Below the pieces are notes generated by a model. That model saw nothing but the letters and a program-made list of their open reading frames with translations. It ran no database searches and was not told the DNA's origin. Below, one piece after another: positions 36,846 to 46,535 of a DNA stretch of 64,000 nucleotides. The stretch lies in contig CP092879.1 of assembly GCA_030710605.1 (NCBI GenBank), positions 19,483,582 through 19,547,581 of the forward strand, written 5' to 3'. The position numbers and the translations under genes were made by a program. The stretch comes from Cordylochernes scorpioides. Taxonomy: Eukaryota > Arthropoda > Arachnida > Pseudoscorpiones > Chernetidae. Numbering within the stretch: position 1 is the stretch's first letter; each line of letters begins with the position of its first letter.

Positions 36846-39574
36846 TCCAATGGCCCCCCCGATTCTTGCAAAAGTCCAACCCCACCAGCGAGTGCAAGTA
36901 ACCAAACGGGGCTCTGGCACATTTGTAAGTGCAAAGTTGAACTGCTTTCACATGTGTAGACATGTGGTGCGCTTACAGTAAAAAGCAGTCGCTAACTACC
37001 CACCATGATTATCATGGCCTGTACCACGTGTACTAGGGATAAGCAAAAAAAAAAAATCAATGCTGTAAATTCCATCCCCGAAGATGACTGGTGTAAGTGC
37101 TTCGATAGTTGGTTTTCATGGATTAAATCTTGCATAGGCGCTAAGAGTGAATACTTTGAGAAACTCTGAAAATTTGAAAGTTGCAACTTTAATAAAAATA
37201 AGTGATTGCAAAAACTTTTGGAGTGACCCTTGTATTTTCCCTAAGTGCTCCTGAGAGGCTTTGAAAACAAGACCTTGGAGTTATCATCCCATGAGGCAAT
37301 CTCTGATATGGAGGCTGTGTGGTGGGACAGATAAGCCATCAGCACTTTCTTTTGTTGTTACATATTTCCTCTTCCTTATGCCAGTCATTGTCATTAGGAT
37401 GTTTGTTTTTCTTTAAAATTATGAAATTGCCAATCATCTTATAATGTATTCTTCACAAGGCAAAGGTTCAATTCCATGTACTTTCCAAAGATGAACAGTT
37501 CAATGTATCTGTTTTCAAATAAGAGTCAGTAGGTTCTTTATTTTTGAAAGTGCAGCTTCTAACATGGAGTAAGGACACTTTTCACCTCATTGTTGAAAAT
37601 TCCTGGCCTCTTTCTTATATAAGAACCATTTATTGCTTGTGAAATTCCCCTCTCCGAGGCACTTATCTGATTCCATGGGAGCTGGTAGTATCTCAGTGTG
37701 GCCAACGAGTGTTGTTTGTTGTTAGAGTCCATCAAGTCGACCCTTGGGGACTATATAGACAAATATTCTCCAAATTGGTCTGTTGGTGACCATCCTGTAG
37801 CTTCCTTGATCCCTTCTCATTGCATCTCTTCTTTCTTCTATTTTTTCACATCTTTTCAAATCCATTTGCTCTCACTATGTATCCAAAGTAGGTCAGTATT
37901 TGTTTACATATTTGGTATTCTAAGGATCTACCAGGATTAATTTTATTTAAGATTGAAACATTTGTCCTTTTATCTATCCATGACACTCTGAATAGATTTT
38001 TTCATGTTCACATTTTAAAAGCTTCAATTATTTTTCTTTCTTTTATTCTGAAAGTCCAGCTCTCACATCCATAATTGATCACAGGAAATACCAATGCCTC
38101 TACAATTCTCTTTTTGGTCTTGAATGAAATGCCTTCATTTTTCATAAACATGTCCAATTTCATTGTGGTATTATTCTTTTTGCCTCCTCTATGCAACCTC
38201 TCATCTTGTGAATCCTGGATCCTAAGAATTTGAAGTGACCAACTATATCAATTTTTTCTTGATGAATTAAAAAGTTATTTATATTATTTATAGTTATAAT
38301 TTTTGTTTGGCTGATATTAATTTCTAAACCAAAAATTTTCACTTTCATTTTCAACTTTCTCATTAATCTCTGTTTTCTGCTAGCAGTGTGGTGTCATCAG
38401 CATAGCAAATATTGTTTATTTCCATTCCATCTATGTGGACACCTATTTGAATATACTTGGTGATAAAATTGGGATGCATGTAAGGAGGGATAGATTTCTG
38501 GTGTATGTGGTATGCCTCCTCCTTTGTAACTAAATGAGAGTTAGTGATGTTGGAAAACACACACAACCTTTTCTAAATCTGCTTTAAGTATAGAAAGATC
38601 CAGAAGTTTTGTTTCTTATTTTCAAAAAGGCAAACAAGATTGATTTAATGGCTACAATATGCTACAATATTGTCGCGGAGATAAATAAAGCAAGGGCAAA
38701 TTTGGGAATAAATAATTTATTATAAGGGGTATTTATAGGGGAAGAGAGGGAGTACAACTTACCCCAAGTTGAAGCTAATCCTGAATGAATGGCGTTAGCC
38801 ACCGTCCCCGTTTTCCTTATTTACAGATCAGCTTCCCAGAAGCCCCCACACCTGTGGTCCCCCCCGGGGTCCAGAGATGATTGACAGTTGTCCCATCTGG
38901 ATGGAGCTACTTGACAATATCATAATTATAAATTTCCATTTATTTTAACCCTGGTTAACATAAAATCTTGCTCCCAAATGATGTTATTATAGTGAGGTGT
39001 TAGTTAGGTTGGAATGATATCCTCTTCTACAGAAAGCTCTCATAATTTATTTTATTAAAAAAAGCATTCATTAGAATAGATCTATATATTTATTTGTTAC
39101 ATTCTCTCTCTATTTATCTATATTACTATAGAAATCATCTCTCTCTCTCGCCTCTCTAACTTTTCCTCTCAAGTTTTCTAGAAAAGTTTTTGCACAGCCT
39201 CTCGCAATAAGACTTTTAAAAAAGAACAAACTAAATACAAGCAAACCTCTTCAACTGCTCAAGGAAAAGGTACTTCCTGTTAAATTAAAGTAGGTGTTGA
39301 AAATGGGTTCATTTAAATTAAAGTAGGTAATTTGGTTGGGATTCAAAAACTGGTTGAGAATTATATAAAGTGTAATAGTTTGTTTAATTTAAAAAAAGGT
39401 TATACTATATTTTATCCCTCATTGTTGTCAATAATAAAACAAGCTCCCCTAAGTAAGTGTTATGTTGCCAGGGTGGTGCATACACCTGGACACACTGAGG
39501 ACCACATTGTCCTTCACCTCCAAGAAGATAACGTTCTCTTAAGTGGAGATTGTATCCTGGGAGAGGGCACTGCG
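36027..39574 (+). CDS. LACTB2: LACTB2-like endoribonuclease, two middle exons
   Basis: Exon 36027-36132 encodes [14 protein letters not shown] and the strand [15 protein letters not shown] that precedes the metal-binding TPGH loop in this family. Its acceptor is TGTCAG| and its donor AA|GTGAGG (phase 2). Exon 39472-39574 (acceptor TTGCCAG|) completes the split Lys codon and reads [17 protein letters not shown], then [13 protein letters not shown], ending GCG|GTAAGT in phase 0. TPGHTxDH and [10 protein letters not shown] are signature metal-site segments of the MBL fold. Its natural next exon begins VFEDLHDY, found only on the minus strand at 33572. The intron between these two exons holds a mariner, a SINE and a LINE remnant. 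Exons for the N-terminus, including the HxHxDH zinc motif, are not seen in the window. Confidence 0.92.
36395..37240 (+). pseudogene. Mariner (DD34D-type) transposase remnant split by a SINE
   Basis: The plus-strand frame reads [20 protein letters not shown] then [20 protein letters not shown] and [12 protein letters not shown]. This is the second catalytic Asp and the region of the third acidic residue of mariner transposases. Counting 34 residues after the Asp of HDNARPH lands on Asn where mariners have Asp, so the catalytic triad is broken. Several frame breaks and a stop follow. A SINE interrupts the gene at 36727-37055; the same frame resumes after it ([20 protein letters not shown], ending EYFEKL and stop at 37167). 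The DNA-binding N-terminus is not recognisable. Dead element. Confidence 0.88.
36727..37055 (+). mobile_element. tRNA-derived SINE inserted in mariner
   Basis: Head GGTCGGTGGAAGGCTGGTTA, B-box GGGTTCGATCCC, T/A-rich linker of about 26 A (36815-36842), body as in the 30762 copy, and an A-tail. An 11-bp duplication ATCAATGCTGT lies at 36716-36726 and 37056-37066, in mariner coding sequence. This fixes the insertion order: mariner first, SINE later. Confidence 0.92.
37241..37699. other. LACTB2 intron, nothing recognised
   Basis: No motif or repeat match noticed. Confidence 0.45.
37700..38566 (-). pseudogene. LINE reverse transcriptase, C-terminal half, decayed
   Basis: Three minus-strand frames cover one RT. 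38566-38363 has the catalytic-box phrase [17 protein letters not shown]. 38363-38160 has [11 protein letters not shown] and [11 protein letters not shown]. 38196-38008 has [18 protein letters not shown]. This order (YADD, then LNxxKTK, FKFLGS and YGCESW) is that of the endonuclease-RT LINEs widespread in invertebrates. Frame changes and stops make it dead. The 3' end at about 37700 reads GTCGACTTGATGGACTC followed by TAACAACAAACAAC. The endonuclease and the N-terminal half of the RT are missing (5' truncation). Confidence 0.85.
38567..39471. other. LACTB2 intron, with an unclassified GC-richer block
   Basis: 38670-38900 contains GGAGATAAATAAAGCAAGGG, then CACACCTGTGGTCCCCCCCG, without a long open frame; possibly an LTR or MITE fragment. 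The rest is low complexity (CTCTCTCT at 39101-39160). Confidence 0.35.
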
Positions 39575-39694
39575 GTAAGTTGGCTTATCAACCTCATAAG
39601 TTGGGTAATCACCACTATATTATCAAAAGTCCAAAATTGTGAGGAGTTTCTTGTTAACATCATCATGAAATATAAAACAGCCTAATGTAATACT

Positions 39695-39835
39695 ACAGCG
39701 GTATGGTAGATTAAACTGGTGAAACCACTGGGAGAGTTCACCACTGATGAGCCAACCCCTCCCATTATTTTGTCATTGCAGTAAGGGCAGTAGAAAATTG
39801 CTTTATTTTAAAAAGAAACATACGTGTCAAAAATA
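39695..39835. repeat. Family F copy, inverse orientation
   Basis: TAGATTAAACTGGTGAAACC, GAGAGTTCACCACTGATGAG and TTTGTCATTGCAGTAAGGGC match the reverse complement of the family F core. Confidence 0.65.
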
Positions 39836-40402
39836 GTTTCTTATAATCATCATGAAATGCCATCTCCCATATGGAGGTCACCATCATGGTCACTTCCATG
39901 ATATGACTTTGGGGCTGATACTATGTGAGAGACAGGATCAAAGTTGCCTCTTTTAGACAAGTCTCTGATCAAGGCTAGGGAGATTTGCCCTGGGTTTGAA
40001 ATGAATCTTAGTTCTAAGAAGCTCCATCTGTCTTGCCTTGTATTTAGGTTTTTATGTTGCTTTTTATATAGTCAGTATTGTCACACCATACTCTGGTGAT
40101 ACTACTTCTGTAGGTCCATCACTGCCTTTTTGATAAATCTTCTAAAGGGAAATCCTGCTCAGATCATAGATAGCTGAAGGCCTATTCCCTACCACCAGGT
40201 GAACTCGCCTGGTAAGCTACTTGTTGCCTTAGACATGTTATAAGTACATTATTTCAACTGCAGAGCAACAACTTTGTAAAATCTACTGCCTGAAATTCTC
40301 TGAAAAGGTTGTATTTCTAGGATGCCAGCAACAACATGATGCCATTTTTTATTAGAAATTTACACTAATATATATTGCAAAGGATTTTTTTAAAAATAAA
40401 TA
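39836..40402. other. LACTB2 intron, nothing recognised
   Basis: No gene or repeat recognised. Confidence 0.45.
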
Positions 40403-40610
40403 CAGTATAACCCCTCTATAACAAACTGTTTTAATGTCCATCTATACAGAGAGAAAAACAACAACTGACTCACCCGTGCTGGCAAGGTCACGCTCCGCTG
40501 CGTCACGTGGGAAAACATACGTAGATGTTTTCTTACATGTTCTCAGCACATCCCCCTTTTTAAGACTTGAAATATATATATACATAACAAACTTTAAATG
40601 CATAATATAA

Positions 40611-41911
40611 TTAATAATGAAGGCGATCCACAGGTTTAACAATTCGTCCACTCCGGGTTCTTATCTGGCCGTCTTCTGAGTCGTTAGAGGGATAATCCAC
40701 AACTGGGGTCTTTTCATTTTCAACCAGTTCCTCCTCCGAAAAGGTCGGCGTCGATGGGTCGGCTGGATATTGCACTGTAACTCCTTTTCGTAGATGGAAC
40801 CTGTTTCGACGTAAAGTCCCAACTGGAGTATCAACCATATATGACCTTGGTGTCGATGCTTTCTGCTTTACAATCCCCCAGGTACGCATATCTGTAATCC
40901 AAACCGTGTCACCTTCGGATAGCTCCTCCATGTCCGTAGCGCCGCAGCGTCGATCATATCTGGATTTCATATCCTTTCTCCTTCTCCCCTCCTTTCTTTT
41001 CAGGGTCTGAGAGTCCACCAACTTTGGATTAAGATTCTCTGGTGCAATTGGCAAGGTCGTTCAGAGTTTACGTCCCATGAGAAGCTCAGCAGGGCTGTAA
41101 CCGTTCTCCAAAGGGGTCGATCGATACTCCAGGAGTCCAAGCGATGGGTCTTGATTTTTCTTGAGGATCAACTTAGCAATTTTCACACCTGCTTCTGCCA
41201 TCCCATTGCTCTGCGGGAATCGAGGACTTGAAGTGACATGTGTGAATCCGTACTGCCTTGCGAAATTTGCAAACTCACGAGCAGCTCCAAATTGCGTCCC
41301 ATTATCGCTTACAACAGTTTCTGGTCGAATACCGTCTTCATCCAGTATGTGCCCAAGAAAATTAATTCTTGGCACGCCAAAGACACACTTGGCCTTGTTT
41401 AGTGTAACTTTCGCCTCTTTCAGTTTTCGGAGCACTAAACGAAGAATTCGATCGTGAGTCTTGGAGTCGGAGGCAAATATCAGGATATCGTCCAGGTAAC
41501 ACATTACACCGTCCATGCCTTGCAAGATTATTGACATAACTCTCTGAAAATACTCTGGGGCGAGTGAGATTCCAAATGGCATCCTGCAGTATTTATATCT
41601 CCCAAAAGGAGTGATGAAGGTCGTTAAATGCTGGCAGTCCGGGCTCAACGGAATCTGGTGAAAGCCACTGTTCGCGTCCAGTTTCGAAAAGAATCTTGCT
41701 TCCCCCAGTTGCCCCAGCATGTGCTCCACCACTGGCATAGGATGCACTTCGCGCTGTACATGTTCGTTCAGCCTTGAGAGATCCACACAGAGTCGTATGT
41801 CGCCATTCGGTTTACCAGCAATCACAGTCGGTGCACACCATTCAGTCGCAACGTTAACTTGTGCTATGATTCCCGCCTTCTCGAGCTCTTCCAATCTTGT
41901 TTTGAGCTTTT
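40611..41911 (-). pseudogene. Gypsy RT fused to integrase C-terminal part by deletion
   Basis: The frame from about 41911 carries the RT palm: LDANSGFHQIPL, MPFGISLAPEYFQ and the catalytic YLDD (VMCYLDDILIFA), then the thumb start INFLGHILDEDGIRP. The very next residues are ETVVSDNGTQFGA, the second catalytic Asp block of the integrase core. The RT connection, RNase H, integrase zinc finger and first catalytic Asp are therefore absent, removed in frame. The integrase core continues (PQSNGMAEAG, the catalytic Glu region being altered to MAEAG). A single TGA replaces an expected Arg codon (41061-41063), after which the same frame goes on to the C-terminal GDTVWITD domain and a stop at 40611. 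Confidence 0.88.
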
Positions 41912-41913
41912 TC

Positions 41914-43254
41914 CATCAAAGGTATTGGTACCCGTCGAGGAGTATGCACAGCATATGGTTTTGCTCCAGGTTTCAATTTGATTTCGTAAGGGTTTCCGAT
42001 CTGTCCCAGTCCTTCAAATACTTCAGGAAATTCCTTGATCGGGTTAATTCTCGTCGCAACCACTTCAATCCGCCTCGCCAGGTTCAAGAGCTCACATGCC
42101 CGGCGATTCAGAAGAGGTTCACTCAAACGACGAATGACATAAATCTTCTCCTTGATTTCATAATTGCCATTTCGCAGCGTTGATATAAACATACCCACAG
42201 TCTGAAGTTCGGAGAATTCAGCAGCTCTAAGGTTGATATCACTTTCCACCAGTCGTTGCTGTCCCATTATCTTCTTGAAGAGACACAGAGGAACACATGT
42301 AACATCCGCCTGGGAGTCGAGCTTGAACTTCACCTTTTTCCCGTTCACTTGGATTTCTGCTGTCCATCGCCTCCTGCACTCGCCTTCATCATCATCGAGA
42401 TTAGATGAATCCTCCACAGCTGAGACCTCCAGGAGAAAACCAATTTCTTCATCAAGTTCAGAAACAGCTTTGACTTCCGCAGTCTTCGCCTGCTTATCTG
42501 GGCAGCAATTTGCAAAATGGCCAGTTTTTGAACACAGGTTACATCTTTGTCCTTCAGCACGGCAGGCCTGTCCTTCCCTGTGGGTGAAACCTCCGCATTT
42601 TGGACATCGTGATCTTGTTTTGGCTGACTTCTCTTTCTTTCTCGAAGGTTGCTGTTGTTGTTTCGGTGATTGTTTCTTCGAGTTGAACTTCACCTGATTG
42701 ACCTTTTGGCTTGTTGAGGGACGCTGCAGGTCGACTTGCTGCTGTCGAACGGCTTCCTGCTGTCGAACCATTTTCACCGCCTTTTCCAAAGTCAGTTCGC
42801 TGTCCAACTGCATTCTTTCAAATAAAGCTTTGTCCCTCACTCCAACCACTATTCGGTCACGGATCAACTGCTCATGAAGACCCTCAAATTCGCAACTATC
42901 AGCCAATTTGTACAATGAAGTGATGAATTCGTCCACTGGCTCCCGATCCTCTTGGATTCTTGAATTAAATTTCGCACGTTCGTAGATAATATTCTTTCTG
43001 ACACAGAAGTGGCTGTCGAACGCCTTGAGGACGGAATCAATTTTCGTTGCCTCTTCCTCCTTTTCGAACTTGAAGGTCCTGAATATATCATCCGCGCGGT
43101 CACCCATCAAGTACATGAACAAATCGATCTTGTCCGCCTCCTCTTTCTTCTTCATTCCACTGACCACGAGGTATCGTTCGAATCTCTTCCTCCATTTGGG
43201 CCATTCGTTGGGAGTCGAGAAGTCGAAAGTTTCTGGAGGTTGAATCTGAGCCAT
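41914..43254 (-). pseudogene. Gypsy gag-protease (and start of pol) open frame
   Basis: The minus-strand frame from ATG 43254 runs 447 codons before a frame break. Gag: a Trp-containing N-terminal capsid-like region (PNEWPKWRKRFERYL), then two zinc knuckles, C-x2-C-x4-H-x5-C (CPKCGGFTHREGQAC) and C-x2-C-x4-H-x4-C (CNLCSKTGHFANCC). Protease: the active-site segment reads FKLDSQADVT where the family norm is DTGA or DSGA, so the Gly is replaced by Gln and activity is doubtful. The frame continues to the start of RT and is broken by one extra A in an A-run near 41915. Otherwise open, in keeping with a recent insertion; the A-run break could be a sequencing error. Confidence 0.88.
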
Positions 43255-43596
43255 GTTGAATTATCTTCCAAGGTACGCAAAAATCGATATTTTGCGATAT
43301 ACGGGTTCGTATTTTATCCAGTTATCGCTGCCACCCTGTTTTAATGTCCATCTATACAGAGAGCAAAACAACAACTGACTCACCCGTGCTCCGCTGCGTC
43401 ACGTGGGAAAACATACGTAGATGTTTTCTTACATGTTCTCAGCACACAAACCATCCCTTATAATGAACCTGAAATAGTCATTTTTATTTTATTATACAGT
43501 GAGAACTATGGCTATAATAAACCATGGTTATAATGAACTACAGGTTCAGTCCCATTGGAGTTCGCCTTAGAGAGGCTTTACTGTATAACAAATTCT

Positions 43597-43765
43597 ACTG
43601 ATCTTACTGCAATGAGAAGGTCTTGGTGGTGTTCCAGCAGTTTTACCAGTTTAATCTACCATACCATTCTAATATTGTATTTGGATGATTTTCTATATAT
43701 TTTAAGTAAAGTATAATATTAGAACGATATGTGATAAAATAAATTGGTGAAACCTCTGGAAGGAT
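43597..43765. repeat. Family F copy
   Basis: AATTCTACTGATCTTACTGC, AAGGTCTTGG, CCAGCAGTTTTACCAGTTTA and ATCTACCATACCATTCTAAT follow the family F order, with an inverse echo at 43720-43760 (ATAAATTGGTGAAACCTCTG). Confidence 0.6.
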
Positions 43766-46360
43766 GCTTCAAAACACCATAGATTAGGTAAATTTATAAG
43801 TAGGTAGGGCCCCACTAAACATATACACATAGCCACAACTACACCAATGTCTACTGAAATACCTACCTACCAGCAACACTTTATATTCAACACCAACCTT
43901 ATCCATACCAATCCAAAAATAATACCTCTCCAGAAATTCTTAGATCAATAAGCCTTCAAATAATTGTAAACACCAATCCATAAATCATTAAAATTTTAAT
44001 CAAATAGCAGTTTTACTATAAAATAGATATTCTGACAGCAGTGTCTCTAATAAAACTGACACAATAGAAATAAAATCATTAAACATTACCAGCCTCTTCA
44101 GCTTTAACAAATCTCAATGTGGTACTTCAGGCTATATAAGTCATCCAGTCTTCACAGACCCTCAAGTCTATCCCTCAAGAGCTGCTTCACAAGTTACTTT
44201 ATGAAAGAAAGAGCTAAAACTGTAACGACCTTCAACAACAAAAAAAACATCATCATTTTGCATCTCACATAGACATTCGGGAAATGAAAATGCAAATGCA
44301 TTATGTAAATCAGGAGTCTTAAAAGAATAATAAACACCATTAAACCTAGTGATACAGACTACCTACACCAGTTCAGAGCTAGCCTTGGGAAGTAAAAGGA
44401 CACCATTGATACAGCAGCAATATAAAACCAATCTCTTTCACATTGATTACATCAGGATTGCAATGTTTAGAACAGGCCACTTGACACCATTGACATTGAG
44501 GGGGGGGTGAGAAAACTCTCCCACTCATCATCAAATGCCTCACAAACCCCCCTTCACTTCATCACATTTTATACTGCATTGGATCAAATGGAAAGAGCTC
44601 TTCCTGAACCCTAAAGAGGTTTTTGAGAAAGCTGGATGTGCACACCCTCTGGTGTGAAGACTGGAACCACCATCTAATGACATAGTGTCCCCTGTCTCCC
44701 AAATGTGGTTCCCATACAATGAAAGAGTGCAGTGCTAAGACTCCTAAATGCAGTAGATATAAAATGAATGCTAATTCACTGGATTCATGAGAATGGTTCA
44801 ACAGAAATTTAACTCAAATTTAGTAAAATGAAGGTCCTCAAAAGTGCTCAAATCATTGAATACTCTTCAACTTGTCTGGACTTGAGTAGCCCTGCTGAGA
44901 GAAATTTTGTCTTGGTACTATTACAAGAACTCCAGCATCCCTGCAGCAGGGTCCAACTTTACCGCACAATAGGATCTGTCTCATGATCCCATTTCTTATA
45001 ATATGCTGCTGTGATAATAGAAAATCTCCAACTAAGATTTTTTCATCACTTTGCAACTGCAAACATTTGCTTTGTCATGCATGAGATAATGACTTGACAA
45101 TTCCTATCTGAAATGTAGATCTTTTGCCATCAGTTGACATTTTCTTGAGATGTAATTGAATTTCATCTTAAACTCTCTCTTCTCTATAATGAGGTGTTTT
45201 ACTGTGGTCATTTCAATATAGAATTGTTCAAATGGAGGGATTGAGGAATTCCTTTGTATATTAGTCTGTAGTTAATAGATATGGCATGGGAAGAGCATTC
45301 TGTCATCAACCTTACTTTTGTTCTGTTGGCCTGGCAGACAAAATTACTGATTGGATTCCCTACCACACACACACACACACCAGGAATTGTCTGACCACAA
45401 TAGACTTCAGTTTACATTTTTTTGCTCCAAGCCAAGATGATCCACACTTCTACAGGACAAATAATATCAGCACAATGACTTCAATTTCATAAAACCAATT
45501 GTAAGGCATTCTACAGAGTCCCACACTTATGCAATGAGTGATTATGCGAGTGATCCACCTTCTTTGAGCAATCGAACTACTTAACAAAAAAAATGTTTTA
45601 TTCCTGCCCATAACCATCTTCCTTTCTTCCCAAAAAGGAAAAATGCTTTTTTTAAAAATATTAAAGTTTTCACTTAAACCCCAAACTCTCTAAATTGAAC
45701 TCCACCCAAGTTGACCTCTTCAAAGGCAGTGTACTTGGAAACAACAATGCATCACTGTAAAGTGAGTCTTATAAGTATTATACAAAAATATCTTAATGAG
45801 CATTTGCAGTGAAAGAAGGTTAAGCTAAAAATGGAAGCATGGAAAAAGACCTGTGAAATCTCTTCTGGATATAAGCATATTAAAAAAAAAAAAAAACACT
45901 AGTAAGTTCCAGCCACTAACTGCACTCCCAACTGGCTCTGACTTTACTGAAACCCCACGAGACACGTTTCACACCATTGTTGTGGCCAGATTCCTTCACA
46001 CACGGCCATCATAATCTTGGCTCTAGTAGACTTTTGTATGTACTGATGGTTAAACTCTTCCGACATTATTTTAATTATTTAGAATATAACTTCTCTAATT
46101 AAACTGACTACTAATCAACACTTACTCCAATTCAACCCTTTTGCAAATCCTACAATTTTTTTTTAACCACAGAAAAAGTGCTTCTCTAGATACTCCGTCT
46201 GTAATAATGGTGCAGTCATGTTTGTTCCTCTTTCTTACCCCACCCCTGGATTCAGGAAACTCCTAAGAAGTCTGATCCTAATGGTTAGACTTAGTTAGAG
46301 AGAAGGGTTCAAGCCGCATCTAACCAGTTTGGATTTAGAGATCATCTCTTTTTTCTACTA
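43766..46360. other. LACTB2 intron (after reorientation), no host gene seen
   Basis: No convincing exon. 44400-44500 has TACATCAGGATTGCAATGTT followed by AGAACAGGCCACTTGAC, reminiscent of the RTGHL segment of LINE proteins, but frames break quickly. 45310-45430 reads LADKITDWIPYHT and LTTIDFSLHFFAPS, which resembles the end of a LINE endonuclease. Both are decayed and uncertain. Confidence 0.4.
45310..45430 (+). pseudogene. Possible LINE endonuclease fragment
   Basis: The plus frame reads LADKITDWIPYHT, a CA microsatellite expansion, then NCLTTIDFSLHFFAPSQDD. LINE endonucleases often have a similar 'TRIP...STLDLF.TS' segment just before the RT. The match rests on a short pattern only. Confidence 0.3.
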
Positions 46361-46535
46361 CAGTAGAACCTCTCTGTAAAGGACACCACATTGCAGAGCT
46401 AAGGTGTCCTTTAGGGAGAGGTATCCTCTTACCAGAGAGTTGTTAAATAGTAAAAATGATAATTTTGCAAATTAAAACTGTCCTTTGTAGAGAGTTGTCC
46501 TCTAGTGCAAGTATCCTCTCATGGATGTTCTACTT
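46361..46535. mobile_element. Pogo/Tigger-like MITE, family P
   Basis: Starts CAGTAGAACCTCTCTGTAAA. It contains AAGGTGTCCTTTAGGGAGAG (inverse of the family interior) and ends near TCATGGATGTTCTACT. Confidence 0.7.

Larger units (their letters stand above)
40427..43446 (-). mobile_element. Ty3/Gypsy LTR retrotransposon, internally deleted
   Basis: Short LTRs at 43337-43446 (5', 110 bp) and 40427-40550 (3', 124 bp) read TGTGCTGAGAAC...TTAAAACA on the minus strand, with TG/CA ends. They differ by one 14-bp indel and one base, so the insertion is young. A 5-bp target duplication CAAAC flanks it (40422-40426, 43447-43451). A polypurine tract AAAAAGGGGGA abuts the 3' LTR, and a candidate primer-binding site TGGCAGCGATAAC follows the 5' LTR. 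Coding order is gag-protease, RT, then integrase C-part. The RNase H and integrase N-terminal half are missing. Confidence 0.93.
40403..43583. mobile_element. MITE split by the Gypsy insertion
   Basis: Left end CAGTATAACCCCTCTATAAC (40403) and right end TTAGAGAGGCTTTACTG (ending 43583), each with TA outside, are inverted. The Gypsy element interrupts at CAAAC. Without it the MITE would be about 157 bp. Its ends resemble family P. Confidence 0.75.

Noticed and set aside
36027..39574. Two separate LACTB2 paralogues, one per strand
   Set aside because: The two blocks contain complementary, non-overlapping exons whose phases join exactly, which fits one gene split by orientation better than two truncated copies.
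42233..42697. 154-codon plus-strand ORF at 42233 and another at 41719
   Set aside because: Both are antisense to the Gypsy coding frame, with no motif of their own.
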